64,000 nucleotides of DNA from the NCBI GenBank assembly GCA_002371615.1, contig DFGA01000011.1, forward strand, positions 25,946 through 89,945. Direction: 5' to 3'. Position 1 is the stretch's first letter, and each line of letters begins with the position of its first letter. Positions 1-8,423 of the stretch are shown here, piece after piece. The notes beneath the pieces were generated by a model. The model was not told the origin of the DNA and made no database searches. It saw only the letters and a list, made by a program, of their open reading frames with translations. A program made the position numbers and the translations under genes. The DNA comes from Lachnospiraceae bacterium UBA3762 (GTDB lineage Bacteria > Bacillota > Clostridia > Lachnospirales > Lachnospiraceae).

Positions 1-393
1 CAGGCATTCCTTGAGCTTCATCCTACCAAGTACGGTGAGGAACTTGTTAAGAAGATGCAGAAGAGCGGAGCAAAGGCTTATCTTGTAAATACAGGATGGA
101 ACGGAACAGGAAAGAGAATCTCTATTCCCGATACAAGAGGAATCATCGATGCTATCCTTAACGGTGACATCAAGAATGCTCCTACCAAGAAGATCCCTTA
201 CTTTGATTTCGAAGTACCTACAGAGCTTCCCGGAGTATCAACAGAGATCCTTGATCCGAGAGATACATATGCTGATCCTTCCCAGTGGGATGAGAAGGCA
301 AAAGATCTTGCAGGAAGATTCATCAAGAACTTCAAGAAGTATGAGACAAACGAAGCAGGAAAGGCACTTGTTGCGGCAGGTCCCCAGCTTTAA
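1..393 (+). CDS. pckA: Phosphoenolpyruvate carboxykinase (ATP), C-terminal part
   Basis: Truncated by the window start: 130 codons are readable from base 1 to a TAA stop. The protein interconverts oxaloacetate + ATP and phosphoenolpyruvate + CO2, a cytosolic step of gluconeogenesis or of fermentative PEP carboxylation. The visible part carries the family's C-terminal signature: LVNTGWNGTGKR, then DTRGIIDAIL, then a GVSTEILDPRDTY block close to the GVPTEILNPRNTW of known ATP-type enzymes, and a final AGRFIKNFKKYE helix. The ATP-binding and catalytic core lies outside the window. A strong terminator follows within 25 bases, so it ends its transcription unit. Confidence 0.93.
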   Translation, partial: QAFLELHPTKYGEELVKKMQKSGAKAYLVNTGWNGTGKRISIPDTRGIIDAILNGDIKNAPTKKIPYFDFEVPTELPGVSTEILDPRDTYADPSQWDEKAKDLAGRFIKNFKKYETNEAGKALVAAGPQL

Positions 394-415
394 TCGGATC
401 TTATATTAAGAATTC

Positions 416-446
416 AACCCCCGCTGATCTTTGGCGGGGGTTTTAT
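416..446 (+). terminator. Rho-independent terminator after pckA
   Basis: Seven-base-pair G+C stem (418-424 with 434-440), extendable by two A-T pairs, nine-base loop, followed by TTTTAT. It lies just past the pckA stop. Confidence 0.93.
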
Positions 447-447
447 A

Positions 448-475
448 TTGACTAAATACGCGTAAATGATATAAT
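448..475 (+). promoter_or_regulatory. SigA-type promoter of the tyrS/acylation operon
   Basis: TTGACT (448-453), 16-base spacer, TATAAT (470-475). The expected transcript starts near 482, leaving a leader of under 40 bases. That is too short for a T-box, which Firmicutes tyrS genes often have. Confidence 0.85.
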
Positions 476-518
476 TTCAGAAGTTTAGAATATTAAGGTT
501 TTACATGGAGGTTAGTTT

Positions 519-1748
519 ATGAAGATTTACGAAGAACTTGTAGCCAGAGGCCTTATAGCACAGGTTACCGATGAAGAGAGGATAAGAGAACTTATCAATA
601 ACGGCGAGGCTACTTTCTATATAGGATTCGATCCAACGGCGGACAGCCTTCATGTAGGACATTTTATGGCTCTGTGCCTTATGAAGAGACTCCAGATGGC
701 AGGGAACCGGCCCATCGCGCTTCTCGGGGGCGGTACGGGTATGATAGGGGATCCTTCCGGCAAGACCGAGATGCGTAAGATGATGACGAAGGAGACAATA
801 GATCATAACATTGAGTGCTTCAAGAAGCAGATGAGCAGATTTATTGATTTTTCCGAAGGAAAGGCAATTATGGTCAATAATGCCGACTGGCTTCTGTCCC
901 TTAACTATGTTGATCTGTTGCGTGAAGTGGGCGCGGATTTTCATGTTAATAACATGCTTCGTGCCGAGTGCTATAAGCAGAGGCTTGAGCGTGACGGCGG
1001 ACTGTCATTCCTTGAATTCAATTACATGATAATGCAAAGCTACGATTTTCTCGAACTGTACAGAAGATATGGATGTAATCTTCAGTTCGGCGGTGATGAC
1101 CAGTGGAGCAATATGCTCGGAGGAAGAGAGCTGATCCGGAAAAAGTACGGGGAAAAGAAAGCTGATGCCATGACCATTACGCTTCTTCTGACTTCAGAGG
1201 GACAGAAGATGGGTAAGACAGTCGGCGGAGCGGTTTGGCTTGATCCTGACAAGACGAGTCCTTACGAATTCTACCAGTATTGGAGAAATGTTAATGATGC
1301 CGATGTCCTTAAGTGCATCAGGATGCTTACGTTCCTTCCGCTTGAAGAGATCGACAAAATGGATACATGGGAAGGGGCCCAGCTGAATACGGCAAAAGAG
1401 ATCCTCGCATACGAACTTACAAAGCTTGTTCACGGCGAGGAGGAAGCCGAAAAAGCGCAAAATGCAGCCAGATCTATATTTTCATCGGGAGATTCCGTGG
1501 ATATGCCAACGGTTGAGATCGGTGAAGATGACCTTAAAGAAGGGAAAATAGACATTCAGGCCATTTTAGTAAAATGCGGATTTGCAACATCAAGATCCGA
1601 TGCCAGAAGATGTGTTGAAGGCGGAGGAGTCAGTGTTGACAAGGATAAAATAACAGATGCTTTCCAAACTTTTAATGCCGATGATTTTAAAGAAGGACGG
1701 GTTATCAGAAAGGGAAAGAAGAACTTCAAAAAGGTAATATATAAATGA
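519..1748 (+). CDS. tyrS: Tyrosyl-tRNA synthetase
   Basis: Charges tRNA-Tyr in the cytosol. The 409-residue length is normal for bacterial TyrRS. The class I signatures are visible: the HIGH-type motif HVGH at residues 45-48 and the KMSKS-type motif KMGKT at 230-234. Between them are the GGDDQWSNML block (about 191-200) and the conserved LEFNYMIMQSYDF stretch. The C-terminus (about 345-409) is an S4-like tRNA-binding domain. The ATG is set by TGGAGG at 506-511. Its stop overlaps the start of the adenylating enzyme by 4 bases (ATGA), so the two should be co-transcribed and translationally coupled. Confidence 0.97.
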   Translation: MKIYEELVARGLIAQVTDEERIRELINNGEATFYIGFDPTADSLHVGHFMALCLMKRLQMAGNRPIALLGGGTGMIGDPSGKTEMRKMMTKETIDHNIECFKKQMSRFIDFSEGKAIMVNNADWLLSLNYVDLLREVGADFHVNNMLRAECYKQRLERDGGLSFLEFNYMIMQSYDFLELYRRYGCNLQFGGDDQWSNMLGGRELIRKKYGEKKADAMTITLLLTSEGQKMGKTVGGAVWLDPDKTSPYEFYQYWRNVNDADVLKCIRMLTFLPLEEIDKMDTWEGAQLNTAKEILAYELTKLVHGEEEAEKAQNAARSIFSSGDSVDMPTVEIGEDDLKEGKIDIQAILVKCGFATSRSDARRCVEGGGVSVDKDKITDAFQTFNADDFKEGRVIRKGKKNFKKVIYK

Positions 1749-3262
1749 GCAGATATATGAGAACAAATATCCTTGAATATCTTGAGGAGGCTGCAACTCT
1801 ATACCCGGATAAATGTGCATATTTTGATGAGGACACAAGTTACACTTATTTGCATCTTTTATCTGAGGTTAAACGTATAGCAACACGGCTCATTTGTGAT
1901 CTTAGTGTTCCCAAAAGCCCTGTAATGATTTTTATGGATAAGTCTCCCATGACGCTTGCTGCTTTTTTCGGAGTTGTAGCAAGTCGTAATTTTTATGTTC
2001 CCATTGATATGGAGATGCCGGATATAAGGGTTAATCTGATTAAGGACAATCTAAATCCTGTTGCCATAATTACTGACAGTGAGCACTACGACCGAGCTAA
2101 GCAATTTTCGGACAGGGTATATATATTTGATGAAATCGTTAAAACTGAAGCGGATGATATACTCATAAGTGACAGACTAAAGCTTGCGATCGACACTGAT
2201 CCGGTGTATGTACTCTATACATCCGGTTCAACGGGAGTCCCCAAAGGTGTTGTTGTCTGTCACAGATCACTTATTGATTATACAGAGCAGTTTTCAAATG
2301 AGATAGGAATTACTGAGTCAGACATAATAGCCAATCAGGCGCCTTTTTATTTTGATGCAAGTCTTGTTGATATTTATTGTACATTAAAGTGTGGAGCAAC
2401 AATGGGAATGGTTCCTGTTGAGTATTTTTCGGTGCCTCTCAGGCTCCTTGATTTTCTTCAAAAATACGAGATCACAACTATACGTTGGGTACCTTCTGCT
2501 ATGAAGATGGTTTCTATGTTTAAGGGATTTAAGTCTATAAGGCCCAACAAGCTGCGCAAGATTATATTCGGAGCAGAATTGATGCCGACAAAGGTATACA
2601 ATTACTGGAAGGAGAACTATCCGGATGCAGTATTTGTTCAGAATTATGGTCCCACCGAGATTACCGGAGTCTGCACTTATCATATCATTAATGAAGAATA
2701 TGATGACTCCGAGACGATACCTATCGGAAAACCTTTTAAGAACACGGAAGTATTCCTACTTGATGAAGATGATAAGCAGGTTACAAAGCCGGGCATTACT
2801 GGTGAGATATGCGTAAAGGGGAGTTGCTTATCCATGGGTTACTATAATTTTCCGGAAAAGACGCATGAAGTCTTTACCCAGAACCCACTTAATCCTTTTT
2901 ATAATGAGCTGATTTACAGAACAGGAGATCTTGCTAAGTATGACAATAACGGAGATCTTGTGTTTATATGTCGGAAGGATTTTCAGATAAAACACATGGG
3001 GCACAGGATAGAACTAGGTGAGATAGAGACAGCCGTAATGGCGATTCCGGAGATGAAAAATGCATGCTGTCTTTATGATGACAGAAAACAGAAGATAGTA
3101 TTGTTCTACGAAAGTGATACCTGTGATGAGTCAAGTATTGGTGAAGAACTCAGTCGGAGACTTCAGCGTTATATGATACCAAATGTGTACAAAAAAACGG
3201 ATCACATACCTCTAAACCGCAACGGAAAGGTTGATAGGGTTAAATTAAGAGAAAGTCTGTGA
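1745..3262 (+). CDS. Amino-acid adenylating enzyme, DltA-like
   Basis: A 505-residue adenylate-forming enzyme of the ANL superfamily. It should activate an amino or other carboxylic acid with ATP and load it on the carrier protein encoded next. All core motifs are present: P-loop YTSGSTGVPKG (158-168), NYGPTE (300-305), YRTGD (391-395), the hinge region RKDFQIKHMGHRIELGEIE (410-428), and the C-terminal catalytic lysine K495 in NRNGKVDR. No condensation domain is attached, so this is the stand-alone DltA-like form. D-alanine is the default guess from DltA precedent; the substrate cannot be read from sequence by eye. It starts inside the tyrS stop codon. Base composition is noticeably more A+T-rich than tyrS. 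Confidence 0.88.
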   Translation: MSRYMRTNILEYLEEAATLYPDKCAYFDEDTSYTYLHLLSEVKRIATRLICDLSVPKSPVMIFMDKSPMTLAAFFGVVASRNFYVPIDMEMPDIRVNLIKDNLNPVAIITDSEHYDRAKQFSDRVYIFDEIVKTEADDILISDRLKLAIDTDPVYVLYTSGSTGVPKGVVVCHRSLIDYTEQFSNEIGITESDIIANQAPFYFDASLVDIYCTLKCGATMGMVPVEYFSVPLRLLDFLQKYEITTIRWVPSAMKMVSMFKGFKSIRPNKLRKIIFGAELMPTKVYNYWKENYPDAVFVQNYGPTEITGVCTYHIINEEYDDSETIPIGKPFKNTEVFLLDEDDKQVTKPGITGEICVKGSCLSMGYYNFPEKTHEVFTQNPLNPFYNELIYRTGDLAKYDNNGDLVFICRKDFQIKHMGHRIELGEIETAVMAIPEMKNACCLYDDRKQKIVLFYESDTCDESSIGEELSRRLQRYMIPNVYKKTDHIPLNRNGKVDRVKLRESL

Positions 3263-3287
3263 TCACAACAATTTTGGAGGTTGATAT

Positions 3288-3521
3288 ATGTACAAAGACA
3301 AAGTTATTGAGATTTTAAGGGAAGTTCATCCCGAGGTTGATTACGAAAATGAAAAGGGTCTGATTGATAAAAGGATATTTGATTCTTTTGATGTTGTTAC
3401 AGTTGTTGGCGAACTCATTGAAGAATTTGATATTGAGATAACTGCCGAACACATGATACCGGAAATATTTAATTCTGCTGATACTATAGCCGCACTTGTC
3501 GAACAGTTAGAGGAAGAGTGA
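3288..3521 (+). CDS. Acyl/D-alanyl carrier protein, DltC-like
   Basis: A 77-residue acidic carrier protein. Ser33 in FDSFD is the expected phosphopantetheine attachment site, at the start of the second helix as in DltC and acyl carrier proteins. It should accept the acyl group activated by the preceding enzyme and present it to the membrane acyltransferase that follows. The start is set by GGAGG at 3274-3278, and the stop lies 4 bases before the MBOAT start. Fatty-acid ACP is unlikely because of the neighbours and the DSFD rather than DSLD motif. Confidence 0.88.
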   Translation: MYKDKVIEILREVHPEVDYENEKGLIDKRIFDSFDVVTVVGELIEEFDIEITAEHMIPEIFNSADTIAALVEQLEEE

Positions 3522-3525
3522 GACT

Positions 3526-5145
3526 ATGTCCTTCATTTCAATCGAATTTGCCGCGTTTGTTACTGCGACGCTTGCTATATACTATATTGTTCCTTCAAAA
3601 ATCCGATGGATAGTTTTACTGGCCGCAAGTTATTCCTTTTATGCACTTTATGATTTACAAAACCTGTTTTATATCATTATTACAACAATAACGGTATATT
3701 TGGGCGCTTATTTGATTGAAAAGATTGCTAAAAGGCAGAATGATTATATAGCTGCCAACAAAGATTCACTTACTAAGGAAGATAAAAAGAATATCAAAGC
3801 ATCGTCTAAGAGTAAGCAGCGTTTTATTCTTTGGATTTGTGTGCTTTTTAACTTTGGGATTCTTCTTGCAGTTAAATATTTTAATCCATACATTACTTCC
3901 GTGCATAATCTGTCTGTTGCATATATTAACATGTTCAGGCTGAATTTACTTCATAACGACGATTTTTTTCCGTTCAAGAATTTCATTATGCCTCTTGGCA
4001 TATCCTTTTATACTTTTCAGAGTATCGGATATCTGATTGATATTTTTTACGGGAAATATGAAGGAGAGAAGAATCTGTTTAGATTTGCTCTTTATGTATC
4101 TTTTTTTCCACAGATAATCCAAGGCCCCATAAGCAGATTCGGAGAACTGTCAAAAGAACTGTATAAAGGAGCTCCGTTTGATTTTATAAATATCAAATCC
4201 GGATTTTACAGAGTGATGTGGGGGCTGTTTAAGAAACTGATTGTAGCCGACAGACTGGGCGGATACATTTCTGCGACCATGTCTATGAAAGAAAACTACA
4301 AGGGGATATATATTCTTCTTGCGCTATTGTTTTATTCTTTGGAATTATACGGGGATTTTTCGGGTGGTATAGATGTTGCCATCGGTGTAGCCGAAATGTT
4401 CGGTATAAAACTGACCGAAAACTTCCAAAGGCCCTTTTTCTCAAAGTCCATATCAGAATACTGGCAAAGATGGCACATTACACTCGGTACATGGTTCAAG
4501 GATTACATATTCTTCCCTTTGTCTGTAAACAAATACATGGTTAAACTCGGGAAAATGCTGAGAGAGCGAGGAATGACATACTGTGCCAAAAAGTTACCGA
4601 TCTATATCCCTATGCTTGCAGTATGGCTAGTTACCGGTATGTGGCACGGCTCTACGGGAAGATTTGTTGCATGGGGATTGTGTAATTTCGTTTTTATCGT
4701 ACTTGGTACGGAGTTTGAACCAATTTCTCATAAAATTGTTACAGCTGCAGGACTTGAAGAGAATTCTTTCATTGTGCGCTCTTACAGAGTTTGTAAAACG
4801 TTTATCCTGATGTCCTTTCTTAGGATATTTGATATTAGTCATGACACAAAAGCCGCTTTTGATGGCGTAAGATACGCATTTGAAGATTGGGGATTGTTTT
4901 CATGGGATAACGTATACACCGATCTGCTTCTTCCGAAGGAAGATCTTATTGTTGTTATTGTTGCGGCAGTCATAATGCTTGTATTCTCTCTTATACAACG
5001 AAAAGGAAGCATAAGAGATAGGGTTTTTGCTCTTCCTGCCACGGCTCAGTGGCTGATCCTTTCATTGCTTATTGTTGCTGTTTCAGTATTCGGTTACTAT
5101 GGGATGGGCTATGATGCCGCGTCGTTTATATATGGAAATATCTGA
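3526..5145 (+). CDS. MBOAT-family membrane O-acyltransferase, AlgI/DltB-like
   Basis: A 539-residue polytopic membrane protein. The opening segment (residues 1-45) and total length resemble the AlgI branch of MBOAT proteins more than the shorter DltB of about 400 residues. The two family histidines are visible: H317 in YWQRWHITLGTWFKDY and H374 in GMWHGSTGRF. A lysine-rich cytosolic loop (about 70-100) separates the first helices from the core. From DltB and AlgI precedent it should pass an acyl group from the cytosolic carrier across the membrane to a cell-surface acceptor, with the DltD-like protein encoded next. Confidence 0.87.
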   Translation: MSFISIEFAAFVTATLAIYYIVPSKIRWIVLLAASYSFYALYDLQNLFYIIITTITVYLGAYLIEKIAKRQNDYIAANKDSLTKEDKKNIKASSKSKQRFILWICVLFNFGILLAVKYFNPYITSVHNLSVAYINMFRLNLLHNDDFFPFKNFIMPLGISFYTFQSIGYLIDIFYGKYEGEKNLFRFALYVSFFPQIIQGPISRFGELSKELYKGAPFDFINIKSGFYRVMWGLFKKLIVADRLGGYISATMSMKENYKGIYILLALLFYSLELYGDFSGGIDVAIGVAEMFGIKLTENFQRPFFSKSISEYWQRWHITLGTWFKDYIFFPLSVNKYMVKLGKMLRERGMTYCAKKLPIYIPMLAVWLVTGMWHGSTGRFVAWGLCNFVFIVLGTEFEPISHKIVTAAGLEENSFIVRSYRVCKTFILMSFLRIFDISHDTKAAFDGVRYAFEDWGLFSWDNVYTDLLLPKEDLIVVIVAAVIMLVFSLIQRKGSIRDRVFALPATAQWLILSLLIVAVSVFGYYGMGYDAASFIYGNI

Positions 5146-5168
5146 TACTATTATATGGATTGTTAATA

Positions 5169-6185
5169 ATGGGTGGAATAATAAAGTCTGATAAAATAAA
5201 AAAAATAATTACGGCAGTATGTAAACTCGTACTTATAATTTTTCTATTGGCAACTCTTAATAGGATATTTATGCCTAAATATATATTTGAGAATCAGGAT
5301 GGCCGCATTACACGGGAATACTATCCAAATGCAAAGTATACCGATGTGGTTTTTGCCGGACCTTCGACAACGTTATCAGCTGTCAATCCGTTAGTCTTAT
5401 GGGATGATGAGGGTATATCGTCATATGTTCGTGCAAACACTTCTCAAACCATGTGGATATCATACTATATGATTGAAGATGCCATAAAGTGTCACAAACC
5501 TGAACTTGTATGTCTTGATGTAACTTTTATCAAGTATAATGACAATTTTGTGGAAGAACCGAGTACGCGGAAGGCTCTTGATGGTATGCGAATGTCATCG
5601 TCCAAGATCAGGTGTGTTTTGGCATCCATGGGGCCGGATGAGAAGATTGCCGATTATATTTATCCACTCTTCAGATTCCATTCGAGATGGAAGGAGTTAA
5701 CGCTTGATGATTTTAAATATGCATGGTATTTAAAGCCGGTCACTGTAGCCGGATATATAGTCGATAATGAAGTTGATCCTGCTGAAACGGATACGCTTAT
5801 ATACAGCAGGGGAGCGGATGACAGAATAGGTCCGAAGAATATGGACTATCTGGATAGGATTATTAGGCTGTGTAATGATAACGATATACAGATTATGCTG
5901 TTCAAAACACCTGCATTTTCAGACAATTGGAGCGATGAGTTAGATCAGCAGATTGAATCCAAGGCGGAAGAGTATGGAATTAAGTATATTAATTTTGACA
6001 CTTTAAACGATGATATCGGACTTGACTACAGCCATGATACTCCGGATAAAGGTAGTCATCTTAATGATTCGGGAGCAACAAAGTTTTCCCGATATCTTGC
6101 CGGATTCATCAGACAAAACTACAGTGTGACCGATCGTAGAGAAGACAATAGATTTGTGAAGCACTGGGAAAAACTGAAAAAATAA
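5169..6185 (+). CDS. DltD/AlgX-like SGNH-type membrane-anchored protein
   Basis: About 338 residues. A single N-terminal membrane anchor (about 10-35) precedes an extracytoplasmic domain with an SGNH-hydrolase layout. Block I is AGPST, with Ser66 where relatives usually have GSS. A C-terminal DKGSHLNDSGA segment supplies the expected Asp-His pair. Such proteins act with an MBOAT partner in transfer of D-alanyl or acetyl groups to envelope polymers. I chose the ATG at 5169 because GGA at 5157-5159 is correctly spaced; an in-frame TTG at 5160 is the alternative. No terminator is obvious directly after it, so transcription may run toward the small RNA gene. Confidence 0.75.
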   Translation: MGGIIKSDKIKKIITAVCKLVLIIFLLATLNRIFMPKYIFENQDGRITREYYPNAKYTDVVFAGPSTTLSAVNPLVLWDDEGISSYVRANTSQTMWISYYMIEDAIKCHKPELVCLDVTFIKYNDNFVEEPSTRKALDGMRMSSSKIRCVLASMGPDEKIADYIYPLFRFHSRWKELTLDDFKYAWYLKPVTVAGYIVDNEVDPAETDTLIYSRGADDRIGPKNMDYLDRIIRLCNDNDIQIMLFKTPAFSDNWSDELDQQIESKAEEYGIKYINFDTLNDDIGLDYSHDTPDKGSHLNDSGATKFSRYLAGFIRQNYSVTDRREDNRFVKHWEKLKK

Positions 6186-6188
6186 AAC

Positions 6189-6217
6189 TTGTTTATCAGA
6201 CTGTTTCAGGATATAAT
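6189..6217 (+). promoter_or_regulatory. Promoter of the 6S-like RNA
   Basis: TTGTTT (6189-6194), 17-base spacer, TATAAT (6212-6217). The predicted transcription start is near 6224, directly ahead of the RNA's paired 5' arm. Confidence 0.8.
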
Positions 6218-6223
6218 TAACTT

Positions 6224-6435
6224 AACCTGGAATGTTCGAATAAATTCTTGTAATTTTGAACCTACATCACTTTAAACGGGATTCCTATATTGCCGGTCGG
6301 ATGTCAGGCCTCATATATCGGTGGAAGGCAGAAGATCCGGTTGCGGTTACCCACCTGGCATATACGCTAGGAGTCAAAATACAGGAATCGGCATTTCGGG
6401 GTAATGGATTCTATAGTTTCTATAGAATCTTTTTT
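6224..6435 (+). ncRNA. ssrS: Probable 6S RNA
   Basis: A roughly 210-base non-coding transcript with its own promoter and terminator. The 5' and 3' arms form one long imperfect closing stem: 6253-6259 with 6374-6380, 6261-6264 with 6368-6371, 6244-6251 with 6381-6388, and 6237-6240 with 6395-6398. Above it is a large internal bubble, then a short inner hairpin built on GCCT/AGGC and CCGG/CCGG pairs (about 6292-6346). This single-rod architecture with a central bubble is that of 6S RNA, which binds the SigA RNA polymerase holoenzyme as a promoter mimic. The sequence also resembles Lachnospiraceae 6S RNAs as I remember them. No good open reading frame fits the region. A different small RNA of the same shape cannot be excluded. 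Confidence 0.75.
6407..6435 (+). terminator. Rho-independent terminator of the 6S-like RNA
   Basis: Perfect 10-bp stem (6407-6416 with 6420-6429), three-base loop, then six T. It closes the RNA gene just before the next promoter. Confidence 0.92.
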
Positions 6436-6437
6436 GT

Positions 6438-6465
6438 TTGATTTTTTGAGTAATTATGCTATCAT
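6438..6465 (+). promoter_or_regulatory. Promoter of the yihY-pheST-queA unit
   Basis: TTGATT (6438-6443), 16-base spacer, TATCAT (6460-6465) with an extended -10 TG at 6457-6458. The start near 6472 leaves a leader of about 35 bases before ATG 6506, with no room for a T-box ahead of pheST. Confidence 0.75.
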
Positions 6466-6505
6466 TCTTAAGTTGATATATAAGCATTCGGATTGTCAAT
6501 CAAAG

Positions 6506-7351
6506 ATGCAGAAGATTAAAGGGAGCAAATTTTATAAAGTGATCAACGGTCTGCTGACCGTTGTTTCGGAAAAACGCATAGATACGTATTCTGCAGGTGC
6601 GGCATTTTATATTTTTATTTCTTTTGTTCCGTTTATACTCATTCTTTTATCAACGGTCAAGTATCTTCCGTTTACAAAACAGGATCTTGTCATGTTTATA
6701 GAGGAGATGCTTCCGGCAGAACAGTCAGGTCTTATCAACTATGTTATTGATGAGATGTATGCACAGGGTGTGGGAGTGCTGTCGATATCAATACTTGCCG
6801 CTTTATGGGCAAGTGCCAAAGGAGTTCTCGGCATTACCAAAGGACTTAACGAAGTATTTGGTGCCAAAGACGCCGGAAACTATTTGTATGTACGTACAAA
6901 AAGTGCAATATGCACATTGTTTTTGATGCTGGGAATGATCCTTATGCTTGTGATATCGGTGTTCGGCAACACGATCACATCCATAGTCAGAAGATACGTT
7001 ATTATCCCGAGCCGGATTACCGGTATTCTTGCTGCCAAGGACATAATCATGTTTTTTGTTTTGTTTGTTTTGTTTATGTTCTTCTTCTGTGTGCTTCCGG
7101 CAAGAAAGATCAGCGTAAGATCTCAAATATACGGAGCAGCCGGTGCGGGATTATTATGGATACTGTTTACCAAACTCTTTTCGTTTTATCTGTCAACGTT
7201 TAACGGATACAGCATGTACGGCAGTTTTGCCATAATACTTATAATCGGCGTATGGCTGTATGTGGGAATGTATATTATGTTTATGGGAGCGCTTGCAAAT
7301 GAACTGATAGCTTCCAGGAAAGGTAGAATTTATGAAGGATCGAATCAGTGA
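6506..7351 (+). CDS. YihY/BrkB-family inner membrane protein
   Basis: About 281 residues with six predicted membrane helices. It shows the family's DTYSAGAAFYIFISFVPF opening and the LWASAKGVLGITKGLNEVFG segment. The family was once called ribonuclease BN, but that activity is not accepted; the molecular function is unknown. The frame is open further upstream to an ATG at 6404, but that start lies inside the RNA terminator and upstream of the promoter. I therefore place the start at ATG 6506, although its ribosome site is weak. Its 3' end overlaps pheS by 20 bases, so it is the first gene of the pheST operon. Confidence 0.85.
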   Translation: MQKIKGSKFYKVINGLLTVVSEKRIDTYSAGAAFYIFISFVPFILILLSTVKYLPFTKQDLVMFIEEMLPAEQSGLINYVIDEMYAQGVGVLSISILAALWASAKGVLGITKGLNEVFGAKDAGNYLYVRTKSAICTLFLMLGMILMLVISVFGNTITSIVRRYVIIPSRITGILAAKDIIMFFVLFVLFMFFFCVLPARKISVRSQIYGAAGAGLLWILFTKLFSFYLSTFNGYSMYGSFAIILIIGVWLYVGMYIMFMGALANELIASRKGRIYEGSNQ

Positions 7352-8396
7352 ATTGAAGGAAAGATTCAGTAAGGAACTTGCGGCGGTTTCCGATCAAAAA
7401 TCACTTGAAGAACTTCGCCTTGCTTTTTTGAGTAAAAAAGGCCATGTTTCAATGCTCATGCAGGAACTTGCCAAGATCCCCAACGAACACAAGAAAGAGG
7501 CGGGGCAGCTTATCAATGCATTCAAACAGGAAGTATCGGAAAGGTTTGATGCGAGAATGGAAGAGATAAAGAGGATCGAGGAAGAATGTCTTATCAATTC
7601 CACGGAGAGTTATGACGAATCCCTTCCGGCCGGAAAGGAGAAGGGTTCTTATCATCCGATAACTTTAGTACAGCGGGAACTTGAAGATATATTTGAATCC
7701 ATGGGGTTCGATGTTGAAGACTACAGCGAGATAGTTGATGATTATCACTGTTTTGAAGCCTTGAATATTCCTCCGTATCATCCGGCAAGGGATATGCAGG
7801 ACACATATTACCTTTCTACACCTAATCAATTGCTTAAAAGCCACACTTCGGCGGCGCAGAATGCCATTATGCATAAATACGGCAAACTCCTTAAAGAGAA
7901 GGGACGTCCCATAAGAGCGGTATTCCCCGGAAGATGCTTCCGGAACGAGGCAATTGATGCATGTCATGAGAATACTTTCTTCCAGATGGAAGGAATAATG
8001 ATAGACAAGAACATATCGGTATCAAACCTTATATATTTTATGAAGACCATGCTTTCGGAAGTGTTTGAAAGAGATGTAACCGTCAGACTTCGGCCGGGAT
8101 TTTTCCCTTTTGTCGAACCCGGATTTGAATTGGATATACAATGTCTTATCTGCGGCGGAAAAGGTTGCCCTTCATGTAAAAACTCAGGCTGGCTGGAACT
8201 GTGTCCCTGCGGTATGATACACCCCAATGTTCTCAAATACGGTGGTATAAACAGCGAAGAAGATCCGTACGAATATACGGGATTTGCATTCGGGCTCGGT
8301 CTTACGAGACTTGCAATGATGAAATACGGTGTTAAGGATATCCGTACTTTCAATGAAGGCGATTTAAATGCCCTGTCGCAGTTTGTGTCTAAATAA
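7332..8396 (+). CDS. pheS: Phenylalanyl-tRNA synthetase alpha subunit
   Basis: Catalytic subunit of the (alpha-beta)2 enzyme that charges tRNA-Phe. The N-terminal coiled coil (about 1-85) is followed by a class II core with motif 2 (FPGRCFRNEAIDACHENTFFQMEG, about 198-221) and a C-terminal motif 3 GFAFGLGLTRLAMM. At 354 residues it is slightly longer than usual. The extra length is a cysteine-rich insert, with Cys 271, 274, 279, 282 in a CxxC-x4-CxxC pattern plus Cys 291 and 293, probably a zinc knuckle. I recall similar inserts in other clostridial PheS. The start inside yihY has an AGGAAAGG site. Confidence 0.97.
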   Translation: MKDRISELKERFSKELAAVSDQKSLEELRLAFLSKKGHVSMLMQELAKIPNEHKKEAGQLINAFKQEVSERFDARMEEIKRIEEECLINSTESYDESLPAGKEKGSYHPITLVQRELEDIFESMGFDVEDYSEIVDDYHCFEALNIPPYHPARDMQDTYYLSTPNQLLKSHTSAAQNAIMHKYGKLLKEKGRPIRAVFPGRCFRNEAIDACHENTFFQMEGIMIDKNISVSNLIYFMKTMLSEVFERDVTVRLRPGFFPFVEPGFELDIQCLICGGKGCPSCKNSGWLELCPCGMIHPNVLKYGGINSEEDPYEYTGFAFGLGLTRLAMMKYGVKDIRTFNEGDLNALSQFVSK

Positions 8397-8423
8397 ACTG
8401 AATTTGTTCGGGAGGATAGCTAA

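Noticed and set aside
1745..6185. The acylation locus as a recent mobile island
   Set aside because: Lower G+C is seen, but membrane-protein codon use explains part of it, and there are no integrase, repeats or tRNA junctions.
6404..6505. N-terminal extension of YihY by 34 residues
   Set aside because: This stretch is the small RNA terminator and the yihY promoter, upstream of the predicted transcription start.
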